From Nectonema munidae (Eukaryota; Nematomorpha; Nectonematoida; Nectonematidae), in contig JAUIRK010000885.1 of assembly GCA_030549495.1 (NCBI GenBank), positions 558,001 through 622,000 of the forward strand: 64,000 bases of DNA. Direction: 5' to 3'. A model generated the notes under the pieces. That model had not been told where the DNA came from and searched no databases. It saw nothing but the letters and a program-made list of their open reading frames with translations. Both the position numbers and the translations under genes were made by a program. Position 1 is the first letter of the stretch; each line of letters begins with the position of its first letter. Positions 11,935 to 24,239 of the stretch are shown one piece after another.

Positions 11935-13413
11935 GTGGATTTACTCTATACTAAAATGTATTGTTGCTTAAAAATAAATTTTAAATTTTTTAGCAACGAA
12001 ATGTTATCAAGCTTGATTAGTAACACAGAACAACGAAGAATCATCTTATATAATCTTCATATTCTACCTACACATATATTTAGTAAATAAAGTAAATTGT
12101 TTGAAAATTGATTTAGGATATGGGTCTATGAATCGACAGGTTTGTAGCCGTTAATTTAAATTTGGCCATTTTAAGTAGAAATAGGTTTAAAATTTTTGGA
12201 AGAAATATTCTACAAACTTTAAATTTATATAAATGAGCTATTCCAATCCCTAAGTTATACGCTATAAATTACATGAAAATAAAATTATTTGTACTAAGTT
12301 ATATTAACAAAAATTTTAAGCAAAGTATGAAAACATTGTCAACTATTCCAAATAACAATGATAAAAAACGGAAAACATTAAATAAAACGAATATGCAAGA
12401 ATAAAGGTGCTATATATTTGATTTCTGGAATAAAATACTTGATTGTTTAAATTTGTCCCGTCGGCTGACTTCAAGTACATTAGAGGGGGGCAAAACTGAT
12501 CAAGGGGATGTAATAGTCCGTTTTGTGATTTATACTGTTATCGGATCTAGTACTAAGAAAAACAGAACTAAGTAGCAGAACGCAAAATTCTCTAATTCTC
12601 GGGGCCTAGTGTATATGGATAGTCGCACCTAGGATTATTTTTCTTTTTATTATATACCCCCAAGAATGCTTCAGCCCGGGTTTGCGTGAGTCAAAGATAT
12701 GCAATAAAGACTTTTTGGTTTATTTCGTTTAAGTATATACGCAAATGGAATAATGGATACGAAGGTGTGCGGATAAACGAACATGACGGATCTAAGAAAA
12801 AAAATACTTGAATTGTTAGTCCCACTTCTTAGGCTATTTACAAAATGAAGTCATAAATGAAATAAAAGCTCTTTGATTTTGGCCAATACCAAAAAATTGG
12901 TCTTTGAAGCCGTTATCATCAAAAATTACTGAGTTTAAGGCCATGACCGTATTTTATGCTACCTCAGAATTATAAAATAATCTCTAACTGATGTTAATAT
13001 GGATGTCAATTTTTATTAAAGTTGCAAACAAAGAGCATCAAATTTTGAGTATAAGAAATAGGGATATGAATTATAGAAGTGTCAAAAAACTCCATCGCCG
13101 ACTCCTAGCGAAAACACAAGGCGCAATAAAGATATTTCTATATTTGTACTTTTAAAGATATCTCTGCGTGCTTGGATTATTCCATTATCTTTTCCCTCCA
13201 TTTATTTTAAATCATCTAAACTAGTGGTGCACAAGGTTAAAAAAATTTGAGCCGAATTTTCTAATAATTTTAACTGTCACAGAATTTGAAGAAAAAAAAT
13301 AAAAATTTAAGAGCTAAGACTCTTTCACATGCTAAACCAATAAGGGATGAAAATGCACTTCTCTCCGCTGGAATGAGGTTAGCTACAGTCGCTTCCCCCT
13401 TCTCCCACCCCAC
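11935..13413. other. AT-rich intergenic stretch, nothing recognised
   Basis: I saw no gene or clear repeat. Short frames here have no recognisable similarity. Two GC-richer patches, near 12600-12640 and 12655-12690, could be fragments of unidentified transposons. Confidence 0.4.
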
Positions 13414-13431
13414 GATGTGCGCCCTCATCTG
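13414..13431 (-). repeat. Isolated end of the CAGGGGCGCACAT family
   Basis: GATGTGCGCCCTCATCTG resembles the right-hand terminus GATGTGCGCCCCTG of the elements at 10722 and 39726, and a C-rich tract lies just inside it, as in those elements. No matching left end with a shared 8-mer was found, so this is a lone or decayed terminus. Confidence 0.35.
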
Positions 13432-13784
13432 CAAACAATTAGATCTTTTTATAACACTGCAATTACATAACTGTTTTGTAATTTTTTGATGTTTTACTTT
13501 CGGATGTGATATATTTCACAAAAATTTTCTTAGTTTTTAACCGTGAAGAAAAGAGTAAAATATCAAAACTAGCGGTAATTTTTAGTTTTTAGAGAAATCG
13601 TACTTCGAAATATTTTTGGTTCAAAATATAAATAAATTTTACTATTTATAAAGTAAATTTCATTCCTACCCTCAAAATATACCAGTAAAAAAATCACAAA
13701 ATAAAGAGATAAATTAAATAAAAGCTCCTTTCATTTCTAAATTAACAACAACACAGATGATACAAGTGTATTTTTTCCACTTTA

Positions 13785-13867
13785 CATAGCCATAAACCAA
13801 TCGTTTTAGTTATGTCAAAAACAAAAGTAAGATTTTTCTCAAATTCTTCATTATAGCGCTTTTTATT
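13785..13867 (-). pseudogene. Inverted fragment of the 15.2-16.1 kb transposase family
   Basis: About 80 bases here are roughly 90% identical to the reverse complement of 15490-15570. Read on the minus strand they encode a scrap resembling FDITKRIGLWLCK in the other copy. Similarity stops sharply near 13867. It is a second, shorter copy of the same decayed transposon family in opposite orientation. Confidence 0.6.
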
Positions 13868-15179
13868 AGGTTACAAGGGAAAATTTTTCTTTTATTATGA
13901 ATCGAATAAATTGATCAAAGGGAAATTTCTTTATATCCAAAATAAGGCTGATTGATTTTAAGATGTAAGGTCGGGGGCCAAGAATCTACTTCAATCGGAT
14001 TTTATACAATACGAATGCGAAGTATTTATAAAAACCCCTCCACCCCTTAGAAGCTCCTCAAACACTTTAATAAGCATATAAAATATTCAAAATAATAAAG
14101 GTACTAGGATTAGAGATTGAAAATGTACTTTTAAAGAACAGGTGTCAAAATTTCTAACTTGAACAAACGCAGTTTTAAACATTTTGTTTTATATGGCTGA
14201 GAATTTTTTGCGCATTAACCAATCGCATCTCCCTTGGAATTTTTTTGCTTAAACCGGATTCTGCATTCATCATTATAATTATAATAAATGCAGAGGGCAA
14301 AAGAGAGTTTGAGAAGAACTTATATCCGTGTATACATTTTATATTTTGGGAATAAATGGACTAAAAGAAAAAATGAGGTAAGTCTCAAAGTACTGTGAAA
14401 GGGAAATAAGTCTAAATCAGCATTTTCTAAAAAAAAGTAGAATCAATTCCACTGACATAATTTTTAAAAAAAATTATTGTTTACAAAAAATAATATTGGG
14501 TGGTACTTTTCACCCAAATACAATTAAATAAACATAAATACACATGCATACACTTAAAATAACTCAAATCTCCTAATAAAAAAAACTAAAGAAAAAGCAA
14601 CATTATTTTTCTGAATGATAAATACTCTTTTTTTCCTTTTATATTTTCTATCTGACTGTACTTATTTTGAAACAGCAAATTTTATTGTTCCATGGTATAA
14701 ATTAAAAACTGTCTCTTTAATTTTGGCGATTGATTCCTTCATTTTGAAATCATCCAAAACAAAACCTATAAAATAGAGGTTTTCTTGGAATTTGCAAAAG
14801 AACATATAAAAAATGGAAAATTATGGTCAAGGAACGTGGATAATTTTACACAATCCGATAATCCACAAATCTCAGCATTCAAAAACATTTATTGAAAACC
14901 ATGGAAAATTCACTCATATACTTTCTTGGTACTTTTATGTTATGTGAAAATATTTTTTTTAATAAAATATGACTAAAAGTTAAAAGGATTTTTGAATTCA
15001 AACACTAATAGTTATCTTTCCCGATTAAAAAAGTGAAACAATAAAAAATATCTAAAAATTTTAAACAAATATGTTAGAAAAATAGTTTTCATTATTTAAT
15101 TTTATTCTAGACAAAGTATTCATTAGAAGTCCGAGAATACTGTAATTTTTTATCTACTTTTACTTAAATTGAAAATGGC
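13868..15179. other. AT-rich stretch between two copies of one transposon fragment
   Basis: No gene or repeat could be recognised. The sequence is AT-rich with many A and T runs, and short frames show no similarity to known proteins. Confidence 0.4.
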
Positions 15180-16107
15180 TCTTAAAATAAATATTCTAAA
15201 AAAGGAGTAAATTCAGCTTCGCATAAATGGATAAAAAATTTTAAAAGAAAAACCAAGCGACGCATAAATGTTCCAGAAATTAAGGAACTTGATTTGCTGA
15301 TGTGTAAACTACTCTTGAACAAAAACGTTTGTAGATTTTTGGGATTTTTCAAAGAGATAAAAAGTAAATCTAATAATCGTATTAAAAAATATCATAGGGA
15401 AAGTTGAAGCTTTGGTAAAAATTTAATTTTCCTCTGAACAGCAAGTTTTGACGGAAATTGATAAATTAATAAAGAATTTCGAAAAATATAAAAAGCGCTA
15501 TAATGAAGAATATGAGGAAAATCTTACTTTTGTTTTTGACATAACCAAAAGGATTGGTTTATGGCTTTGTAAGAAGACAACGATTTTTATGAACAGCAAA
15601 TTACTTCAGGACTAATTGGATATACCACAAAAAAGTAGCCCCTGTCAAAAATTCATCCTTCTAAACGAATAAAAAATATTCCCTCGTGATCGAAAAGTCA
15701 AGCACAAATTTTTGATATGCCTAGTGAAGAAAACGAATGAAGTGTGTGGAGTACGTTTATCAACAAAAAACGACAAAAGTTTTAAAGAGTTTATCTGATC
15801 AAGGATGGAATGTTCCTACACCATCTCAATCAGGGATATGGCGCAAAAGATTAAAGACTTCATACATAATTAAAAACAAACTCATAGATATTATAAATAA
15901 AGAGAAATTTTGTTTGCGCTTTGATGGGAAGAAAATTGAAAATCAAGAATATCAAGTTGTTTGTACAATTCGCAAAAGACTCTTTAGCTTGACGTTCTGT
16001 TGTAGAGATATTTGTCCAGTTGCAAGCACTTATTGAAGATTTTAACGCATGGAAAAGTATTGATATGATTATTTCCGATACAACTGCAGTAAATAAAATG
16101 TGTCCAA
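15180..16107 (+). pseudogene. Decayed DNA-transposon transposase, unnamed multicopy family
   Basis: A 99-codon frame at 15737-16036 contains LRFDGKKIENQEYQVVCTI, and a second frame just after it contains AWKSIDMIISDTTAVNKMC. From memory of the family, similar DGK...EYQVV and MIxxDTTAVN blocks occur in multicopy transposase-like proteins of aphids and other invertebrates, and they look like the first two acidic catalytic regions of an RNase H-fold transposase. Upstream pieces in other frames (for example FDITKRIGLWLC near 15530-15570) extend the similarity to about 15200. Frame changes and stops make it non-functional. I cannot name the superfamily; hAT-like is one possibility. A satellite array starts directly at its 3' side. 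Confidence 0.55.
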
Positions 16108-17150
16108 AAATATTATTCAAATTTTAAATAAGATAGATATTTTTATACTAAATCAAGCATGCTGATTCTATTTCTGTAGTCAATTTTTGCAATTAGAGTG
16201 TCAAAATATCAATCAATTTACGGACTACGTGTGAAATTTTTCTCCAAGAATATTATTCAAATTTTAAATAAAATATATTTTTTATACTAAATCAATCATG
16301 CTGACTTCATTACCGTACTCTATTTTCGCAATTAGGATATGAAAAATGTGAAAGTTTCAATACAATTTGTGGTTTATGCTTGAAAATTGTCTAGGAATAT
16401 TTTCAAAATTTTAGCAAAAAGTATTTTTTTATACTAAACAAGGTTTGAAAGAGGTTTACAGAGTCATTTTTCTCAATTAGGTTATCAAAATCTCTAAAAG
16501 TGTCAATCGATTTTGCGGTTTACGTCTGAAAATTTTCTCTAAAATATTAATTAAATTTTAAACAAAGTATCTTCTAATATTAGTATAATTAAAGTATCAT
16601 TCAGATTTCATTTTTCAACTCAGTTTTAGCAATTAGGATTTGGAAATGACTAAAAGTGTCAAATAAATTTGCAGTTTAAGTCTAAGAAAGTGTCTCCAAA
16701 ACATTTATCTACATTTTAAATAAAATATATATTTATATATCAAACATGGTGATTTTATTTCTTTACTCATTTATTGCAATTATAGTGTGAAAATGTTAAT
16801 CATATTTGTGGTTGACGACTAAAAATTATTTCTAGAATATTATCTATATTTTCAATAAAATATATTATTTATACTAAATCACTATGCTGAATTCATTTTT
16901 GGACTCCGTTTTTGTAATTAGGATGTGAAAATGGCTATCAAATTTCTAAACAAAATTTTCAAAAATTGAATTAATAATATTTTTGGATAAGTTTTGTGCT
17001 TTATTATGAAAAAATGTATCAAAGAGAAAATAGAATTAGTGATGTATGCCTGAAAATTATCTAAAAAAAACTTTTTAAAAAATTTTCTATAACGATGATG
17101 AATTAATTTCAGGACTTCATTTTCGCAATTAGGTTGCAAGAATGTGTTGA
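16108..17150 (+). repeat. Degenerate satellite array, about seven units of ~140 bp
   Basis: A GCAATTAGGATATGAAA-like landmark recurs at about 16189, 16328, 16473, 16629, 16776, 16914 and 17125. Spacings are 139, 145, 156, 147, 138 and 211 bases. Each unit also holds ATATTATTCAAATTTTAAAT, TTTATACTAAATCAA-like and GTTTACGTCTGAAAATT-like blocks in the same order. Units are well diverged, so the array is old. It abuts the transposase pseudogene and may have grown from that element's 3' end. Confidence 0.75.
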
Positions 17151-19084
17151 ATTATTATCAATCAAGTTTGATGTGTTCAGATGGGCAGATTGTATAAAGG
17201 AAATTAAGAGGTCTGATCATGGTGAAATAAAAGATGAACTTAAATGAAAAGCGACAAACTTTAAATGAAAAAAGACAAATTTAAAATGAAAAAGGAAGAA
17301 ATCATAAATAAAATTATTTGATATGTAAGAAAAGGTATAAGGTATAGAATCAACTAAGCTGATCATGATTAAAAAGAATCAGTTGTCCAACATGTTAGTA
17401 GGAGTTGATTAAACCTCAAGCTTATACAGCAGACTGAAAATTGAAGCCTCATAAAAGTGGAGCATTGGGCGGACCGCCCTCATCTCAACATAAAAAATTA
17501 ATACAGCCCCTCTAGCTGCACTATTGTATAAAATTCTGTCACATAGTGATCAAAAAGACAAAGAATTCATGTTTTGATTAAAACACTTAATTCGGTAGGC
17601 TTGAAAACGTACTGGGTAAAAAATTAATATAATTATGAAATCGTTATATTCATAGAACAACTCTTTTTAATGTGTCGACGCCAAGGTTAAGTCCATCACT
17701 AATTTTTAGAGTGTTTAAGAATTTTGCCATTTTAATCGGAGGCAATGTAGCGATAACAGATTTTATCGCGAATGTTTAAAGAAAACATTCAGATGGCGTA
17801 ATGAATTTCGCGATGGTTTATTGATAGGAGCGTGAGGTCCGATTAAGAGGGTCTGGATTCAATAACGGATAGTGAACATCCTACCCATCTGTCCAGTATG
17901 CAGATTTATTTACTTTGCGACATCGACAACTTAAAAAAACTTATCTAAATGATACTATTTAGAAGTCATTATGTTAAGATTTAAATGGTAATAAAAAAAT
18001 TAAATTATTAAACTTATAATAAATTAATTAAGATTTAAAATAAAGTACTATGATAATTTGCTTTTCAATAAATTAAGAATTTCAGTTATAGTGACATTTC
18101 CAAAAAAGAGAAAAAAATAAGTTGATTAAATAATTAAAGAAAAATTTTTTAAATAAAAGTATTGCCAAACAAGGGCACTGCACAGTCTTATTTTATAAAA
18201 CAAATGCCTGCCTTTTAAAATCAAATATTTTAACTCATAGATATTGGTCATATTCATTATTCAGTAAAATGGAAAAACTTTTAAAAAATCAGTTAAACTC
18301 AATATTTTATTAAAATCAAATATAATATGTTAAAAGCTATTTTGTAATTTAAAATGCTATATAAAATTCAAATGTAGATTTGTCATATATGTTTTTCAAA
18401 ATACAACACAGAGTCTTTCATCATACACCCACAGACAATGTAAGTGAATTAGCAAACGCTTGTGATAGCTTGCAATTGAAAAAAACACTTCTGAGCAGCG
18501 TATAGTGTAATATGCAGTTTAATAATGTTTGTAGTTGAATTCTATGATGAATGTACATAAAATTTTGAAAAGCCCACTACGTCATTTGTGTCATTTCTGA
18601 ACTTTTGACCGCAGGACAAGCTTTTATTAATTATTTTTATTCATTAGTAGGACTCAGCAAACAGGGCTCAAACGTTCACGCCCAGTGGTCTAGTCTAGGT
18701 TAAACAAAAGAAGAATTAAAAAAACAAGAGACTCTTAAGTTTATTAAATATATTATTATGTAATTGTATTAATTAATCAAAAATTATATTACAATTAAAT
18801 ATTTTTACGATAGTTATTTTTATATGGTTTAATTTAAAAAGTAGGTGTGTACTTTTTTATTTATTTTTATTCTTACTTTCTATGTACAGATAATACTTTT
18901 TTTTGTAGAGTACAAAAAGTTCCTTGATGTTTATAATATATAATTATTATTATTGGGTTAAAATTATATAATGCAACATATTTTAAAATCTTATTAAGTA
19001 AGCCTTAAATTTTATTTTTATAGTTGAAATGTTCAGAATTACTAAAAAAATAAAAAATTAACCGAACACTTTGTGAAAAATAGA
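17151..19084. other. Long AT-rich stretch, nothing recognised
   Basis: No coding frame of interest. A near-palindrome GGGCGGACCGCCC lies near 17470. A hAT-end-like CAGTGGTCTAGTCTAGG lies near 18683, but no partner ends were found. A GC-richer patch at 17680-17930 has no recognisable content. Confidence 0.4.
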
Positions 19085-19690
19085 TTTGGATTATTGAAGT
19101 CTCCTTAATATCACCTTAAACCTTACTCATTATTAACCCCAACATTATATACTAAAAATTGAGATTGTTTTGAAACCGCAATGATGCATTCAATTACTAA
19201 GTATAAAATGATCATCAAACCTATGCGTTGTCAGGATCATACATAACACCAACTAGACCCTATTTGAGATATCACCAAGAGAACTTCAAAATTGTCTAGT
19301 TTCGTCACACAAAGTGAAACTTTTAAGTCTTAAATAGCCGAAACCACTCTTAAGTATGTATTCGGTTAGTGATGATGATTGAATTGAATATAAGTTACAT
19401 TTCGAATATTAAAAAAACCAAGTATGGTTAATTATAATAGCTATATCATTATATCGAGTAATATATGATGAAAAATATGCTTAACTTAATAACGATTTAA
19501 GACCGCGATGGTTAATCCAATTTAAGTATAAAATGGTCAAAAGACTAACTATTGATAAGTAACTAAGTGAGGTTAAAGCCTCAACTGGATGGTAGTTCAT
19601 TTCTCATTTAGAGAATCTCAAAATTCTCAAAGTAAGATTTAACACAAAAATTGAAACTGCTGAGACTTCCATAGTCGAAACCGAATTTTC
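19085..19690 (+). repeat. Two-unit diverged tandem repeat, period ~325 bp
   Basis: Blocks around 19170-19345 recur around 19500-19684 in the same order. Examples are ACCGCAATG/ACCGCGATG followed by AAGTATAAAATG, and GAGAACTTCAAAATTGTCTA/GAGAATCTCAAAATTCTC followed by AAAGTGAAACT/AAATTGAAACT and then CCGAAACC/TCGAAACC. The offset is 323-329 bases. The two units are strongly diverged. No protein frame is shared. Confidence 0.5.
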
Positions 19691-20478
19691 AGAGAATGTT
19701 TGGTTAGCCATTATGTTCGAATAAAACAGACAGAAATTTTGAATATTAAGCATAACTTGTATTCACAATAATATTGAGAATTGAACACAGATCATCTGAA
19801 TTGACACCCAACGCTTATACGACTATGCTTTCAGCCGACTACTTGACCGTAAAAATATATATTAAAAATTAATAATATTATAAATATAGATTAAAATATT
19901 AATAAATTGGTACAGAATAATAAGCAGCAAAATGAAATTTCATGATTTAATTTAAAAAATAATATCCATTCTCTTGCTAAACTTTGCGATTGGTTTAGTT
20001 GACTGCTTTAAATTTAAATTTTGTATTCTATTTCTTTTTACAAATTTAATATTTTTCATAGAGAGAAAAAATATTAATAAGTAGTGTGTTACACAAGAAA
20101 TTTATAGGAAGTTAATAATTTAAAATATTTATAATAATATATAAAAAATATAAAAAATGAACCTTAATTTAATTTAAGGTTTTAATAATTGAAAAATAAT
20201 TAAATTTAATTAGATTTTAAAAATTTTCCTTATTTTTTATCTCTCTATTTTACTCCTACATTTATCCCTTTTTATAACTTTTGTTATAATTTAAACAATT
20301 TTGCGTTTTACCACTTTATCTCTGAGTAGAATTTTAAAATATTTTTTATTCTTACTAGTCATTTTTTTAAATTGGTATGTCTTTAAAATATTATTCTAAA
20401 TTTTATTCTGAGACTTTTTCTCAAAAGAGGCAATTCGTTTTGCCGTTGTTTTGCTAGAGTTGAATATCCTCCACTACA
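19691..20478. other. AT-rich stretch, nothing recognised
   Basis: I see no gene, RNA or repeat other than short A/T runs. The last 8 bases form one target duplication of the adjoining MITE. Confidence 0.4.
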
Positions 20479-20731
20479 CAGGGCCGGCCGCAGTGGGCCT
20501 CGCGCTTTTTATTTTTCATTTTGATGATATATTGTATGATTTCGCTAAATACAAGGTTCGTAAAGTAAAGTTACTTTGATCGTCATTTTGTGTTAATGAA
20601 AAAGTAATAAAATAAATTTCTTTTCTTTTTTTCAAAATCTTATTTCTCACTTTTAATCTTTTTTCCTACCCACACTGGGCCCCGCGCAATCCATTTTGTA
20701 TAGGGCCCCGTGAACACTAGGCCCGTCCCTG
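20479..20731. mobile_element. hAT-type MITE, 253 bp, perfect 8-bp target duplication
   Basis: The element begins CAGGGCCGGCC and ends GGCCCGTCCCTG, an imperfect inverted repeat of the CAGGG type used by hAT transposons. It is flanked on both sides by the identical 8-mer CCACTACA (20471-20478 and 20732-20739). GGGCC-rich subterminal motifs sit inside both ends, around an AT-rich core with no coding capacity. The perfect duplication and clear ends point to a relatively recent insertion of a non-autonomous copy. Confidence 0.92.
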
Positions 20732-22853
20732 CCACTACACTTAAACACACTAGAGCTCGTACATATATAATGAATATTGTTTTTTACCTTTTAATTTCCT
20801 AAATTTAATTACATTTTTGCTTCTATTTTGTTGCAACTTTTTTCTGAATATTTCATTTTTATTAATATTTCAACTATTTATTTCTCTTTTTTGTTTGTAC
20901 TTTTATTTTTATAAGTTTTAAAATATTGTTTACCATTCCTTTAGATTTCAACTTTAAGTAATTTTTTTTTAATTTTTTGATTACAAAAAAGTTTTGAATT
21001 CTGGGGAATTACAACCAATCTTGTATTAATCAAATTAATGTTAAAAATTGGAATATAGACCCATAAAAGTAATGTTTAATATTTCATATATTGATTGTTT
21101 GTAAAAACGAATAAATCTTTAGAATTTTTTTTTTTGAAAATTTTGGAACTTATCTTTGTGTACGTAAAAGCTGTAATTTGATTAAAATTGCCGTGAATTA
21201 GTTTTTGCATCGAAACTTCTTCCAACCCTTTTATCGTAGTTATACTAATAATGTGGGTTTTGATTTTAAAACATTTTTTTGTTTTTTTTTTGCAAATTTA
21301 TATGTTCAATTTACCTAAAAAAATTAAATAATTCATTTCTAAAAGTTATTTAACCAATATGCTAAGGGCTGATCAAGGATGTATCGTCTGTCTTAGTATC
21401 GATATTACTTATAATTCGCATTTTTATTGCTTTAAATTCCTATACTTTCTTATTATTTATAAGCTGAAAGTATAATTTATGAGAAATATTTTTTGAGAAT
21501 AAATCTGCACTAAGATTTCTAAAATAACTTTATTAGACATTAAGCTTATTAACACCTTAAAGCTCATCTTTTTGAAAGCTATTCAACTGCCTTTATTTTC
21601 AATTAGTTTATATAACTTAAAGCAGACGAATTTATCGCATAGGATACGGGTGTTTCATTCTGTTCAAAGAGTTAACAGAGGTCTGTATGTTAAAGATCTG
21701 TAAAACAAATATAATTAAAAAAATAACCTGTTTAAATCTAAGATTTTTAATAATATTTTTTAGTTTATTTAATTTCAACAGCAAGTAAAAATATCTTTCA
21801 ACGTGATTTATTTTTGCATCATACAATATTAATTTGTATAAATATATTTTTATATTATTTATAGATTTTAGAATAGTAAATACATTTTATAAGTTTAAAT
21901 TTATTTGTCTCTATAATACTATTTTCTCCACTTATTGGTTATCTCCCCCCCCCCCCCCCCCCACCCCATCCCCTCTCACTAAAAAGTTTTATTTTATGAC
22001 GTACAAATATAAAAAATGCATAAAAATTTATAATAAATTGTAAATTATAATTTTTTTTCGTACTAAATTTTTTTATATATCAAATTCCGCTGATAATACA
22101 CTCCCCATAATTCCAGTATGAAGGGTAAATGTCGGTTTACTCATATATAACTCATTTACACGCCAATAGATGTTTAACTTAATTCTGTTATCTATCCACA
22201 TAACCTTAACTTATTAATTTCTGTTGTCAAGTTATTTATATTAAAACATTATAAAAGCATTATAAAAATTATACAAAAAGCGTTTCGATCGATGTTACTT
22301 TAACCCTATTTTCTTTTAAAATGATACTTTCTATTTTAAAAAAGATTTTAAAAAATTATATTATTTTTTTCAACCTCGTTATTATGTAAAGAGCGCACTT
22401 ATTCAAAACGAATAAATACATTTTTTTCCAAAATTGAACTCGTAATTATGAGTTTAATTAATTACCACATTTTTTTTTGGAAACTTTAATTTTCATTTAA
22501 TTCATCATAGTTAAACAAATATAATATTTTTTTGCACTTTTGCAATATTTTTTGAAGCTAACCAAAAAATTACCCGTATAAAACCAGATTTTGTTATATT
22601 TACTAATTCCACTTAACTAATTGTAGTTTCTTTATTTTTGTTTATCAATGATTATTTAGTTAAATAGATATCAAGGTATTTGAAATTTGTAATTCCAATT
22701 TACAAAAGCAACCAAAAATGTTTATTTTAAATAAATTTTATATAATGCGAATAAAAAAAGTAATATAGGAATTTTATATTTTTATTACGCTATTCTTATT
22801 TTTTCAAGACCATATCGATAAACTTATTATGCCATTTAGAAAATATATCCTAG
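20732..22853. other. AT-rich intergenic region upstream of the DEP-domain gene
   Basis: No gene is recognised. A run of 18 C residues lies at about 21945-21962 and T runs are common. The sequence just before the next gene ends in CCTAG directly before its ATG. A promoter must lie here if transcription starts nearby, but no element is clear enough to name. Confidence 0.4.
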
Positions 22854-24239
22854 ATGCCTAAATCCTCAACCAATGATGCAATGTTTGTCTACACTCGCAT
22901 TTGGAATGGCCTAATAGATTATGTCAAAAATGAAGTTTTTGAAGGTTCTCCAATTTCAAAAAACAGATATTTTTGTGGGGAAAAACTTGTCAAAGTTGTT
23001 CTAGAATTTTTATATAGAAACAAAGAAAATTTTAAAAAAGAAATTTCAGAAGTCAATGCTAAGAAAATGTGCTCATTTTTATATAAAAGTGAAGTCTTTC
23101 TTTCGAAAAATAAAGATGATGAATTTAAAGTTTCCAGCAAAAGAATATATTACTTTCCTGAAGAAAATTTACCAGATCGAAAGGATAAGAATTGCTTTGA
23201 AAAGTGTGATCGATTATCTTCAAGATCTACCTTTGCTTATAGAAGTATTCGCAAGTTGAGATATGCATGGAAAAAAGACAACTCTATACCTGATATCATA
23301 ACTGGCAAACGAGAAATAATTCTTTTTCGTCTTCTAACGTATGTTGACTTACCCTTTTTGGAAGATATTCTGGAGTGGGAAAACAGTCAAAATCCATTGA
23401 ATTTGTTGGTCAGTGATTCTGATGATTCCAGTGAGTCAAGTGATGAAGTGTTCACTCATAAAAGAAGCAATTTCATTTCGCCTAAAGAAACTTCAAATAA
23501 TTGGTTTGTTTCTGGCCTGCGTTTGCTTGAGAATATGTGCATATATGAAAATTCTGGAATCGACAACAAACCTTCCGAGATCGTTTTAAAAATCCACATG
23601 TTCAAGACTATATCTGAGTATTACAGTAGAAAGAACGTTCCAATCATGCCATCTGTATTCTTTGAAATTTACTCTACCCTCATCAATTATATCAATAATA
23701 GTAAATTTTCTACTGCCTTAGAAATCATCAAGCTTTTAACGGCACTTCTTCCTGTTCATATCTACGAATCTCTTTCCAGGCTTCTTCTCTTTATGGATTC
23801 CGTTTCGAATGATGAATCCACTCAGTTAGAAGAAAATATCTCTAACTTTGATTTGTGCATACAAGTCTTTACAAATTCAATCGTAAATCATAGCCTACTA
23901 TCAGATATTCAAGCACAGTTGATTGTTTCCTTTATGCTGAAGCACATCGACGATATTTTGAATCCTCTGCACAACCTTGATATTAGCATCAAGTGCTCTT
24001 CCTCATTCCTATCTCTCAATGAAATTGAAGGCCTCAACTTCAGCAAAAAAGTTTCCAAAGAAGAGATGCTGATAAAAACGAAGGAGTCAACCAAAAATGA
24101 ACTTTTTAACTTGGTAGCATCCATTGACAAGAATAGCAAGGATGAGAAAAAGCGCAAGAAATTCCTTAAAAAGTTTAAAGACTCTCATCCTGATATTTTC
24201 GAAGAATACTTTAATTTCAATTTTGAAACGTATTTGTAA
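22854..24239 (+). CDS. DEP domain-containing protein, DEPDC7/DEPDC1-like
   Basis: A single uninterrupted 461-codon frame. Residues ~10-105 form a DEP domain: a TRIWNGLIDYV start, FCGEKLVKVVLEFL in the middle and RIYYFPE at the end. DEP domains link signalling proteins to membranes and receptors. After a Ser/Asp-rich linker (SDSDDSSESSDE, near residue 195), residues ~215-375 match the RhoGAP-like region of DEPDC7 and DEPDC1, with MFKTISEYY and ALEIIKLLTALLPVHIYESL. The C-terminal KKRKKFLKKFKDSHPDIFEE closely follows human DEPDC7 (KKKKKLKQFQKSYPEVYQE). The length is near that of human DEPDC7 (about 510 residues). The start is the first ATG after an in-frame TAG at 22851; the bases before it could also be a splice acceptor, so an upstream exon cannot be ruled out. 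AATAAA-like signals follow near 24309 and 24402. The exact cellular role is not known from sequence. Confidence 0.88.
   Translation: MPKSSTNDAMFVYTRIWNGLIDYVKNEVFEGSPISKNRYFCGEKLVKVVLEFLYRNKENFKKEISEVNAKKMCSFLYKSEVFLSKNKDDEFKVSSKRIYYFPEENLPDRKDKNCFEKCDRLSSRSTFAYRSIRKLRYAWKKDNSIPDIITGKREIILFRLLTYVDLPFLEDILEWENSQNPLNLLVSDSDDSSESSDEVFTHKRSNFISPKETSNNWFVSGLRLLENMCIYENSGIDNKPSEIVLKIHMFKTISEYYSRKNVPIMPSVFFEIYSTLINYINNSKFSTALEIIKLLTALLPVHIYESLSRLLLFMDSVSNDESTQLEENISNFDLCIQVFTNSIVNHSLLSDIQAQLIVSFMLKHIDDILNPLHNLDISIKCSSSFLSLNEIEGLNFSKKVSKEEMLIKTKESTKNELFNLVASIDKNSKDEKKRKKFLKKFKDSHPDIFEEYFNFNFETYL

Noticed and set aside
23909-24157. An 82-codon minus-strand frame
   Set aside because: Antisense to the DEP-domain gene, with no recognisable similarity.
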